From positions 1 to 15,021 of the forward strand of contig JASJEI010000035.1 of NCBI GenBank assembly GCA_030064795.1: a stretch of DNA of 15,021 nt, read 5' to 3'. The position numbers and the translations under genes are program-made. The notes beneath the pieces were generated by a model. The model was not told the origin of the DNA. It did not search any database and saw only the letters and a list, made by a program, of their open reading frames with translations. Origin of the DNA: Pleurocapsa sp. MO_226.B13. GTDB lineage: Bacteria > Cyanobacteriota > Cyanobacteriia > Cyanobacteriales > Xenococcaceae. Each line of letters opens with the position of its first letter. Positions within the stretch are counted from its first letter, which is position 1. Shown piece by piece: positions 6,950 to 13,259 of this stretch.

Positions 6950-7276
6950 ACCATAAAATGGGACTAATGGAAGCATAAGATGGGACAGTTTAGGGGCTGA
7001 AAGTCAATAAATTCGTTAAGTAAATTTTTCCCTGTCCCAAATTTATGAATCATAAAATGGGACTAAGTAAAAAATAAAACCATAAAGTGAGACTAAATCA
7101 GTTAAAATTGGCATTTGCGATCGCTATCCTTAAAAGGCGATCGCCTTAGACAGACTGCTATTTTATCTTGTAATGAATGGTGGCATGAGATCTGGAAGTG
7201 GCATAATGACCTTTTTTGAAGTTAAAAAAGTCCCACTTTATGGTTCTATTAGTCTCATTTTATGGTTCAAGTGACA
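6940..7276. mobile_element. Non-autonomous 337-bp Tn7/Mu-like (TnsB-type) mini-transposon
   Basis: The ends are TGTCAC at 6940 and GTGACA at 7276. The flanks are a perfect 5-bp duplication AAATT (6935-6939 and 7277-7281). Terminal inverted repeats of 29 bp within the element (6940-6968 and 7248-7276) differ at one base. A repeat close to CATAAAATGGGACTAA occurs several times inside: 6952-6967, 6974-6988, 7051-7066 and 7081-7096 in direct orientation on the left, and 7230-7242 and 7249-7264 inverted on the right, with one looser inverted copy at 7033-7047. TGT/ACA ends, multiple subterminal binding-site-like repeats of unequal number, and 5-bp duplication are the established marks of Tn7, Tn5053/Tni and CAST elements moved by DDE transposases of the TnsB/MuA group. 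No transposase is inside, so it would be mobilised in trans. The interior holds a 14-bp palindrome around GGCGATCGCC (7136-7149). Confidence 0.8.
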
Positions 7277-7281
7277 AAATT
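7277..7281. repeat. Target site duplication AAATT, right copy
   Basis: Right partner of the duplication at 6935-6939, immediately after the ACA terminus of the element. Confidence 0.8.
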
Positions 7282-7339
7282 CAATACGAGTAGTCTTTAC
7301 GGTGCGCGGGTGGCTATCTCTATTGCCTGGTGTGGATGA
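7282..7339 (+). pseudogene. Displaced 3' end of the GNAT gene
   Basis: Read in the frame of the acetyltransferase after removal of the element, these bases complete the TTC codon split by the duplication and then encode NTSSLYGARVAISIAWCG, followed by TGA 7337-7339. It is now separated from its gene by the transposon and is not translated with it. It overlaps, in opposite direction, the end of the small frameshifted gene at 7297-7462. Confidence 0.5.
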
Positions 7340-7462
7340 TTTTCGTAAAACCGCTTCAATTCTTCAAGCTCAAGCTTGTTCCTCGGCAGATAACATATAT
7401 AAATGTAGTGTTTGAGTAAATGCTGGCGGTAGGGCAAGAAAACAAGGAGAAATAGTAATCAT
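7297..7462 (-). pseudogene. Small frameshifted gene (or frameshifting ORF)
   Basis: On the minus strand, ATG 7460-7462 opens a 30-codon frame that ends ...LSAEEQA and then TGA at 7370-7372. The next frame, entered by skipping one base at that stop, continues with ELEELKRFYENHPHQAIEIA and ends at TAA 7297-7299. The two parts read as one coherent amphipathic helical segment (EEQA-ELEELKRFYENHP), so I take this as one short gene of about 53 residues with a single-base frameshift. No family is recognised. The gene lies tail to tail with the displaced end of the acetyltransferase gene. A programmed +1 shift at GCT-TGA is formally possible, but ordinary mutation is more likely. Confidence 0.4.
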
Positions 7463-7477
7463 CTGCTTAATTTCTCC
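7446..7477. repeat. 8-bp inverted repeat GGAGAAAT / ATTTCTCC
   Basis: Arms at 7446-7453 and 7470-7477 enclose 16 bases. They lie about 20-50 bp beyond the stop codon of the minus-strand 253-residue gene and around the start of the small frameshifted gene. No T-run follows in the minus direction, so calling it a terminator is weak. Confidence 0.35.
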
Positions 7478-7497
7478 CTGTTTGGCGTTATACGAGT

Positions 7498-8259
7498 TTA
7501 AAAGATCTCTTCGGTACAGACGTTATGTGACATATCGAAGTGGCAGATCTCGTCTTCGGCTACCCAGAGTGACTTACTTACCGTGGTAGCATCATCGTTA
7601 CTAGCTAATCTGTAGTACCAATGAGACTCATTGAGATAAGATTCGCTGCTGCGGTAAAGCCCTGGGTTGTACTTACATTCGACCACCTCAAAGGTTGCCC
7701 ATTCACTATGATGTTCGGCGGAGTCAATGACTTTAACAATGCTTCCTACTTGATACTGGGAATAAGGCTTATCTATATCTTCTTCTCTTTCTTCACTTCG
7801 ATCGTTAAGAAAACAATCATTAGTTTTCTGATGGTAAGTCCTTGAGGAGCGATCGAATAAGCCACACCAACCACGGTCATGCTCGTTAAAGTCCTGGAAG
7901 TGTTGGCAGTTGGCGCAGATATCGGTAGATTGTTGCTCAGACCAACGGGCTAAAGCTGTTTCCTCTTTCCAGAATGTCTTCTCCCCATCAGTGATTTTGT
8001 ACTTCCAGTAAGGCTGAGAAAGTAACTTTCCCGATGGTGTAACCGATTCGACTAGTTCTAAAGCGCAGACGGTAAAAATAATTGGAGGATAGTTAAAACT
8101 AGTACCACCTATCTCTACTTTGTCGCCAAACACAAATAAGGGATGAGGATGGCTATATTCAGTTTCCTCTGGATGAACATGAGGAGCGAACTCAATGGTT
8201 ATCAGTGTACGTTCTTGAACGGAACTTACTGGCTTGAGCAGTATAGTTTGTGTCATCAT
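7498..8259 (-). CDS. Hypothetical protein: four-cysteine cluster between two similar domains
   Basis: A 253-residue acidic, soluble protein with no signal peptide or membrane segment. I do not recognise a named family, but cyanobacterial proteins with this cysteine spacing exist. The centre holds C115-x2-C118-x13-C132-x16-C149 (CANCQHF ... GWCGLF ... NDCF), a likely metal or Fe-S site. On each side lies a comparable beta-rich module: residues 44-105 (FGDKVEIGG ... IIFTVCALELV ... YWKYKIT ... FWKEETAL) and 169-240 (YQVGSIVKVID ... ATFEVVECKYN ... WYYRLAS ... LWVAEDEI). They share the order 'V-x-V/I ... F-x-V-x-x-E/L ... W-Y/K-Y ... W-x-x-E', so an internal duplication is likely. The start is ATG 8257-8259, with AAGG about 10 bases upstream. 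A second in-frame ATG follows directly. It is divergent from the XRE regulator at 8488. Confidence 0.75.
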   Translation of the reverse strand: MMTQTILLKPVSSVQERTLITIEFAPHVHPEETEYSHPHPLFVFGDKVEIGGTSFNYPPIIFTVCALELVESVTPSGKLLSQPYWKYKITDGEKTFWKEETALARWSEQQSTDICANCQHFQDFNEHDRGWCGLFDRSSRTYHQKTNDCFLNDRSEEREEDIDKPYSQYQVGSIVKVIDSAEHHSEWATFEVVECKYNPGLYRSSESYLNESHWYYRLASNDDATTVSKSLWVAEDEICHFDMSHNVCTEEIF

Positions 8260-8291
8260 AATTTATTACCTTAATTAAATGGTTGAGGTGA

Positions 8292-8327
8292 GAAGAGTAG
8301 TCTTGCTTTGGTCGGCGACTACTCTTC
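8292..8327 (-). promoter_or_regulatory. Leader hairpin upstream of the four-cysteine gene
   Basis: Perfect 11-bp arms GAAGAGTAGTC (8292-8302) and GACTACTCTTC (8317-8327) enclose 14 bases. In the minus transcript this would form a stable stem-loop ending 32 bases before the ATG at 8259, downstream of the promoter candidate at 8360-8387. It could affect RNA stability or translation, or be a regulator site in DNA form. Confidence 0.5.
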
Positions 8328-8359
8328 GTTAGTTTTGTCGTTGAATAGCGAAAATCTGG

Positions 8360-8387
8360 ATTATTGGTAAAATTCTCATCCAATCAA
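8360..8387 (-). promoter_or_regulatory. Candidate promoter of the four-cysteine gene
   Basis: Read on the minus strand, TTGATT (8387-8382) and AATAAT (8365-8360) are spaced 16 bp, about 100 bp before ATG 8259. The palindrome at 8394-8410 lies just upstream of the -35. This is pattern evidence only. Confidence 0.3.
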
Positions 8388-8393
8388 CCTACT

Positions 8394-8417
8394 ATAGCGT
8401 GTCACGCTATGTAGCGT
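8394..8417. promoter_or_regulatory. Palindromic operator candidate between divergent genes
   Basis: ATAGCGTG-T-CACGCTAT (8394-8410) is a perfect 17-bp palindrome with one central base. A third half-site TAGCGT follows at 8412-8417. It lies 70 bp before the XRE regulator gene and beside the candidate promoter of the divergent gene, the usual place for an autoregulator site. Confidence 0.5.
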
Positions 8418-8487
8418 CAAGTAGTAAAAATAAACTTTTATGTGCTAAAGTAGTGGCGGAAAGTCATCAAATAGAGGAAATTAGAAA

Positions 8488-8754
8488 GTGTTGACTTTGA
8501 GGAAACCAATGCTTCGATGGAAGCTTAGAGAAGTAATGGCAAGAGCCAAAATAACCAATCGAGAATTGGCACAAGCTCTGGGTGTCCATGAAACTTCTGT
8601 TTCTCGGATGAAAACAGCAGATACTATGCCTCGAATTGATGGCGATACGTTAGATAATCTTTGTAATTGTTTAGTAAAGCTTTACAAAGACAAAGGAATA
8701 AGCGAAATAGTCATGCCAAGTGATCTGTTTGAATTTATTCCTAACAAAAGTTGA
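8488..8754 (+). CDS. Small XRE/Cro-CI-type HTH regulator
   Basis: An 88-residue DNA-binding protein consisting almost wholly of one Cro/CI-type helix-turn-helix domain. Residues 22-42 form the HTH (ITNRELAQALGVHETSVSRM), followed by the typical PRIDGDTLDNLCNCL helix and ending in a short hydrophobic tail. GTG 8488 is chosen as the start because GAGG at 8474-8477 stands 10 bases upstream; ATG 8509 is an alternative that would remove seven residues before the domain. The length and domain are those of small plasmid or phage repressors. The palindrome at 8394-8417 is the probable target, which would let it control itself and the divergent four-cysteine gene; this is inferred. A hairpin follows the gene at 8789-8827. 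Confidence 0.85.
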   Translation: MLTLRKPMLRWKLREVMARAKITNRELAQALGVHETSVSRMKTADTMPRIDGDTLDNLCNCLVKLYKDKGISEIVMPSDLFEFIPNKS

Positions 8755-8788
8755 TGTACCTAAAATCTGCTTGTTAGTAAAAAAATCA

Positions 8789-8827
8789 AAAGCGACCGCC
8801 TTCGGTAGAAAAGATTGCGATCGCTTT
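8789..8827 (+). terminator. Hairpin after the XRE gene
   Basis: Arms AAAGCGACCGC (8789-8799) and GCGATCGCTTT (8817-8827) pair over 11 positions with one mismatch around a 17-base loop, 34 bp after the regulator stop. The second arm contains a HIP1 octamer and ends in TTT, but no long T-run follows, so efficiency as a terminator is uncertain. Confidence 0.45.
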
Positions 8828-8858
8828 AGTTGTAAATAATTCCTATTGGAGTAGGAAC

Positions 8859-8957
8859 ATGGTTATCTATATTTTAGAAGAGATGTGGTTTTTTGACATC
8901 TCTAGTTTCGCTGCACAACCTCTTGACCGCTTAGATCGAGTAGGAGGTGCAGCATGA
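8859..8957 (+). CDS. Leader ORF coupled to the replication gene
   Basis: A 32-residue ORF (MVIYILEEMWFFDISS...) with a well-placed GGAG at 8848-8851, seven bases before its ATG. Its stop codon TGA (8955-8957) overlaps the start of the replication protein as ATGA, the classic arrangement for translational coupling. The Shine-Dalgarno AGGAGG of the replication gene (8942-8947) lies inside its last codons. The peptide is not recognised, and its role may be simply to open or gate the downstream start. It could be chance, but ribosome binding site, start and four-base overlap together argue for translation. Confidence 0.45.
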   Translation: MVIYILEEMWFFDISSFAAQPLDRLDRVGGAA

Positions 8958-11209
8958 ACAGAGTAGTTGCACCCCACCAGACCGAAGCGTCTCACCTAAC
9001 AGAATGGATTAAAGGAAGCGGAGTTAAGCAAAAGCTCGCCGAACTAAACCTCAGAAGTATTTGCGACCCGAAAGAAATAGCCCAATTACTGAACTGGGGA
9101 GCGTATCACGGAACACCAGGTTGGTATGTGATGAGCCTAGACCTAGAGACTGGTAACTGGAGGCGGTTCGGACAATTAAAACCCAATGTAGCCCTGCTTT
9201 TTCCCAATGCCAAAAAAGCCCAGAAGTATCTTTGTTTTCCCAAAGGTGACGGAGTAGAGGTAATATTACTACTCCCTGACATGGACACTTGGCAGGAGAT
9301 CGCCGAAAAATATGGAGTGCCGATCGCGCCCTCTGACATCGATGAAACCCGACTTGATTTGGGTTTTTGGAAATGGGTAGTGGATAATCCGCAGCTACCG
9401 ATTGCCGTAACAGAAGGGGCAAAGAAAGCAGGGTGTTTAATGAGTCATGGTTACATTTCCATCTGCCTAACTGGGGTCTGGAATGGCAAACAGAAGAAAA
9501 AACTCAAAGCGATTCCCACCCTTGCTCCATTTCTGGTTCAAGGTCGCCCGATACACTTGGTTTTTGATTCAGATATCGTCGTCAAAAGGCAGGTACAGGA
9601 GGCACTAAAGTACGCTGGCTACCTGGGAGTCAAGGCAGGCTGTATCGTCGGTGTAACTCTTTGGGAATACACAGAAGAGACAAAAGGCGTGGACGACCTG
9701 ATTGTAAACAAAGGAATAGAAGCATTTAAGTTCGTTATGGATAATCTCGTACCTTTTAAAGATTGGCTGAAGACATTAGAATCTCAGTTCGATAACAGTG
9801 GCGGTCTAATTAGACTCGATACCAGGAAATTGATTGAATATATTCGTTCGACATATCGCGATCGCCTGAAGTTTAATGTCCTCAAACAGAGAATTGAACT
9901 CGATGGTGAGCTTTTGCTAACCGAGTTTGCCTACCTGAGACTAGCAGAACATGATGGCATTGATACTACAAAAAGTAAAGCAATAGATGCTTTTACCCAG
10001 GTAGCCGAAGAGAATGCCTATAACCCAGTTTTGACTTATCTCGATACGGTAGCGCAACAGATTGCCCCGATATCAATCGATAATCTGTCTGTTCGTTATT
10101 TCGGCACATCAAACCCGCTATATGACACCTTTCTCAAAAAGACCTTAATTGCAGCAGTAGCTAGGTCATACGAGCCTGGCTGTAAGCACGATACTACTCT
10201 AGTTCTCAAGGGAGAACAGGGAATAGGCAAATCCAGCTTCTTTGAAATCTTAGGTGGCGACTGGTTCGACGACAGTATGGGAGACGGAAAACTCAAAGAT
10301 GACTTAATAATTCTTCATAAATCTTGGATTCAGGAATGGGGAGAAATTGAAAGGGTATTCTCTAAACGACAGGCAGGAGAATTAAAGGCATTTCTGACCA
10401 GAAGGAGCGATACTTTCAGACCGCCCTATGGTCGAACTGCACTTGAATTCGATCGCCGTTCGATAATTATCGGGTCGGTCAATGACGACCAGTTTCTTGT
10501 AGACCCGACGGGAAACAGGCGTTACTGGGTGATTCCTATAGGAGTAGATGAGATTAACCTAGCTCAATTGAAACAGGAAAGAGATGCTATTTGGGCTGCT
10601 GCGGTGGCTGCTTATCGAAAAGGAGAAACTTGGTGGCTCGATCGCGAAGAAGAAAAGTTAAGTGCTGAGAATAACCATTCCTTTGAGATTGTTGATGAAT
10701 GGCAGAGTGCGATCGCGACTTACCTAGAAGGACGAGAAAAGACCTCGATTACTGAGTTACTACAACAGGTATTTGATTATGAGTTGGGTCAGATCCAAAG
10801 ACGAGATCAAATGCGGGTGGCAAATATCTTGACTAGTTTGAAGTGGAAAAAAGCTGGACAAAAACAGCATCAAGGTAAGCGTCAGGTAGTTTGGGTGTTG
10901 CCTAGTCAAACCCATACGCAGCAAGAGATATCTACACCTGCTATACCTTTTGAGAGTGAATCTGACGCAACCCAAAGCAGTTACGATAATTCCTCTCAAG
11001 AAACCGAAAAAGTTGAAAGCTTCGGTATAGAAGAACCGAAAAAACAGCTAATTAAACAGACAACCAAAGAAGTTAGACGAATCGGTTGGGGCAAAAAACA
11101 GGGAATTGCTTGTATTAAACAGAGGTATGGAGTGGGCGAGCGCAGTGATCTGAGTGTCGAGGAGTTGGTCGATTTTCGAGATTATCTAAGAGGTTTGCCG
11201 AGTAAATAG
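8954..11209 (+). CDS. DUF3854/VapE-type primase-helicase replication protein
   Basis: A 751-residue protein, with AGGAGG six bases before ATG 8954. Residues 40-265 resemble the DUF3854 / TOPRIM-like primase region: VTEGAKKAG (152-160) with E154, and HLVFDSD (201-207) with the acidic pair D205/D207. Residues about 350-590 form a VapE-like ATPase of helicase type: Walker A LKGEQGIGKSSFF (418-430, K426), a WIQEWGEIE segment (458-466) in the Walker B position, GSVNDDQFLVDPTGNRRYW (507-525) with sensor and arginine-finger-like residues. A winged-helix-like segment follows (SITELLQQVFDY, 598-609), then a hydrophilic linker (about 655-705). The C-terminal tail contains GWGKKQGIACIKQRYG and ends DYLRGLPSK, a module I have seen at the ends of other cyanobacterial proteins. 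The likely role is priming and unwinding at a plasmid or element origin. Confidence 0.85.
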   Translation: MNRVVAPHQTEASHLTEWIKGSGVKQKLAELNLRSICDPKEIAQLLNWGAYHGTPGWYVMSLDLETGNWRRFGQLKPNVALLFPNAKKAQKYLCFPKGDGVEVILLLPDMDTWQEIAEKYGVPIAPSDIDETRLDLGFWKWVVDNPQLPIAVTEGAKKAGCLMSHGYISICLTGVWNGKQKKKLKAIPTLAPFLVQGRPIHLVFDSDIVVKRQVQEALKYAGYLGVKAGCIVGVTLWEYTEETKGVDDLIVNKGIEAFKFVMDNLVPFKDWLKTLESQFDNSGGLIRLDTRKLIEYIRSTYRDRLKFNVLKQRIELDGELLLTEFAYLRLAEHDGIDTTKSKAIDAFTQVAEENAYNPVLTYLDTVAQQIAPISIDNLSVRYFGTSNPLYDTFLKKTLIAAVARSYEPGCKHDTTLVLKGEQGIGKSSFFEILGGDWFDDSMGDGKLKDDLIILHKSWIQEWGEIERVFSKRQAGELKAFLTRRSDTFRPPYGRTALEFDRRSIIIGSVNDDQFLVDPTGNRRYWVIPIGVDEINLAQLKQERDAIWAAAVAAYRKGETWWLDREEEKLSAENNHSFEIVDEWQSAIATYLEGREKTSITELLQQVFDYELGQIQRRDQMRVANILTSLKWKKAGQKQHQGKRQVVWVLPSQTHTQQEISTPAIPFESESDATQSSYDNSSQETEKVESFGIEEPKKQLIKQTTKEVRRIGWGKKQGIACIKQRYGVGERSDLSVEELVDFRDYLRGLPSK

Positions 11210-11396
11210 CCAGATGGTTGAAGTCAGAGATTTGTGATATCTAACCAACCAGATCGAGCGCAAATTGGTTAGACTCATTAGTTAAAGTAGTATATTTGTA
11301 GTTATTTTTCGGCGAACCAAGCTTTTCTAGAGGTCTGAATTGGCTAACGATTTTAGGTGGTTTGATAGTCGAAAGTACGGGGCTTCAATAATCCAT
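11210..11396. other. Intergenic region after the replication gene
   Basis: No gene is recognised. CTAACC and GGTTAG (near 11251-11275) and TGGTTG/CAACCA form weak stems just after the stop codon of the replication gene and could act as a terminator. The rest shows nothing clear. Confidence 0.3.
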
Positions 11397-11477
11397 GACA
11401 TTAATAGACAGTCTTCAAGAGACTTTAACTGTACTACCTGTGAAGATAACTTAATAATAAGACTGTCTATTAATGTC
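11397..11477. repeat. Perfect 19-bp inverted repeat with 43-bp spacer
   Basis: Left arm GACATTAATAGACAGTCTT (11397-11415) and right arm AAGACTGTCTATTAATGTC (11459-11477) are exact reverse complements. The spacer has no ORF. No matching direct repeats flank the arms, so there is no visible target duplication. It lies between the replication gene and the membrane protein gene. It could be an origin structure, a recombinase site, or the ends of a tiny element. Confidence 0.85.
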
Positions 11478-11712
11478 TAAGATTTCTTTCGGGAAAATAC
11501 CGAGAAGATCATCTGGGGGGATTTTGTAGTATGGGTTGATTGACTGAGCGATGATGCTCGTAGCTGGTTGCGATCGCCCGCTTGAAAAAAATATGGTATT
11601 GTGAAATGAACTTGAGTTAGATATCTGCGATGCCTTGTGTCGGAATAACGCCACAACCATAAATCATAATCTTCAAATCACAAATCTTTATTAAGATCCA
11701 AGACCAACTCAA
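11478..11712. other. Intergenic region before the membrane protein gene
   Basis: A minus-strand frame (11451-11660, 69 codons, GTG or ATG at its upper end) overlaps the right arm of the inverted repeat and contains a reading with INPYYKIPPDDLLGIFPKEI that looks somewhat protein-like, perhaps a gene relic. I cannot support it as a gene. One HIP1 octamer occurs near 11570. No clear promoter for the gene at 11713 is seen. Confidence 0.25.
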
Positions 11713-13218
11713 ATGCAGAAAAAAAACCTTGGCATTATAGACGTTATTTTGAGTTTGATTGCTTTGACGATTGCTACATTAATCTTTCTCAAAGCGTTCT
11801 TCGACATGGATACCAATTACGATGTGGGTTGGTATCATCTACCTTTTGCTGCTCGAATCTGGGGCATTATCCCCGCCGAGTCATTTACCTCTGTCGAAAG
11901 AGTGGAGGATCGCTATGATGGTTTTCCGCTTCTGGCACACTTTTTTCAAGGAATGCTTTGGAAGCTGACGGGGAGAATTGAAGCAACTCATCTGGTTGGG
12001 TACTTCAGCGTAATTATCTATTTTTTCTTCCTTAAAAGTTTTTTTCAAGTCCCTTTATATATATCGGTAATAGCTATCTTTACTGTTCCTGCGGTACTTA
12101 CTCATGCTCCTAGTGGCTTTGTAGACTTGCCTGGCAATATTGGAGCATCTGTATTAGTGATGATGAGTTACAAATTTTTCTTACTCAAGGAATTACCAAC
12201 TAAAAAAGAATTGTTTGTCACTTTTTTAGGTGCAGCAATAGCAGCCAACACAAAACCGCAGTTACAACCTCTCGTATTCATAATTTATTGGGTCACAGGA
12301 ATCAGATTAGTTTGGCTTTATTGGAAATATACTATTTCAGGTAAACGTAGATTATGGCTAACCGTCCCGTTAGGCATAATCGCTTCAATTGTGATCTTCG
12401 CCTCACCAATCAAAAACGTTGTCCTGTATGGTAATCCGTTTTATCCCACTAAAATTGCTGTTGCTGGAGTTGTTCTCAACCATAAGGCAGTCCCCGAAAC
12501 TTATAGCGAAGGAAATCGACCGCAAAAGTGGTTAAGATCCGTTCTGGAAATCAATACCCCTCAATGGTCAATAGACCAATCCAACCGCACCTATAATCCA
12601 AAATATTTAGATCGCGCTGGTGGATTCTTTGGTGCCTATGTTGTCCTAAATTTGCTACTGCTAATAAGTCTAACAATTAGAGAACAACTACTCAATCGAA
12701 AGTCGTCTGAACTAAAGTCTCTTAGTGCTACTGTTGCTTTGACACTAACCCTATTCATGTCTTTGCTTCCCGCTAATTTCCCTCAATCTCACGAATTAAG
12801 ATACTTTATGTTTTGGATGATTACGTTAGTTTCTTTAAACTTGACTTTATTCTTTTCTCTCAAAGATCGAGTAAATCAAAGATTGCCAATAAAGTATTTG
12901 CAATTGGTTTATGTATCATTTTTTGTAATAATGTGTGCAAAGATTGAAAACTTCTATTTGCGACCAGATTTTCGTAATCTTAAAGTTTATCTGGAGATGA
13001 TAGTACAAGATGAGCTAGTCCAACAGATTGAGCCTGCTCGCTCGAATTGTTTAGTTGCTAACTATAGTCCAAATTCAAATAAGATATCTCCTGTATCTGT
13101 TGACCACGCTTTTTACTACAGTTCGTATTTTCATCCTCAAGTCGGTAAATACAGTATCAAGTTGGTCAAGGATTCTAATAATTGCCAAGACATAACTATT
13201 ATTCCTCGTAACGATTGA
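11713..13218 (+). CDS. Multi-pass membrane protein, GT-C glycosyltransferase-like
   Basis: A 501-residue integral membrane protein with about nine to eleven hydrophobic segments, starting at ATG 11713 (no strong Shine-Dalgarno). The first transmembrane helix (about 9-30) is followed by an extracytoplasmic loop with acidic residues DMDTNYDVGWYHLPFAARIW (31-50), the position and type of the catalytic loop in GT-C enzymes such as the ArnT/PMT group; D33 and D37 are candidates. A second conserved-looking loop is GFPLLAHFFQGMLW (70-83). A soluble C-terminal tail (about 410-501) follows the last helix. Family members use lipid-linked sugars at the outer face of the membrane. The sugar and acceptor cannot be told. 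The gene for the secreted adhesin-like protein begins 41 bp downstream on the same strand, so the pair may be one transcript and the glycosyltransferase might act on surface material. Confidence 0.7.
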   Translation: MQKKNLGIIDVILSLIALTIATLIFLKAFFDMDTNYDVGWYHLPFAARIWGIIPAESFTSVERVEDRYDGFPLLAHFFQGMLWKLTGRIEATHLVGYFSVIIYFFFLKSFFQVPLYISVIAIFTVPAVLTHAPSGFVDLPGNIGASVLVMMSYKFFLLKELPTKKELFVTFLGAAIAANTKPQLQPLVFIIYWVTGIRLVWLYWKYTISGKRRLWLTVPLGIIASIVIFASPIKNVVLYGNPFYPTKIAVAGVVLNHKAVPETYSEGNRPQKWLRSVLEINTPQWSIDQSNRTYNPKYLDRAGGFFGAYVVLNLLLLISLTIREQLLNRKSSELKSLSATVALTLTLFMSLLPANFPQSHELRYFMFWMITLVSLNLTLFFSLKDRVNQRLPIKYLQLVYVSFFVIMCAKIENFYLRPDFRNLKVYLEMIVQDELVQQIEPARSNCLVANYSPNSNKISPVSVDHAFYYSSYFHPQVGKYSIKLVKDSNNCQDITIIPRND

Positions 13219-13259
13219 TAATTTTCCCAAATTTAAATTGGTCAATTCATTTTTTTATA

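Noticed and set aside
7033..7066. Possible CRISPR-like repeats inside the mini-transposon
   Set aside because: The repeats are short, irregularly spaced and in both orientations, with no spacers of even length; they fit transposase-binding repeats better.
8192..8383. Minus-strand frame of 63 codons upstream of the four-cysteine gene
   Set aside because: It overlaps the start of that gene in another frame and covers the leader hairpin and promoter candidate; no motif or ribosome binding site.
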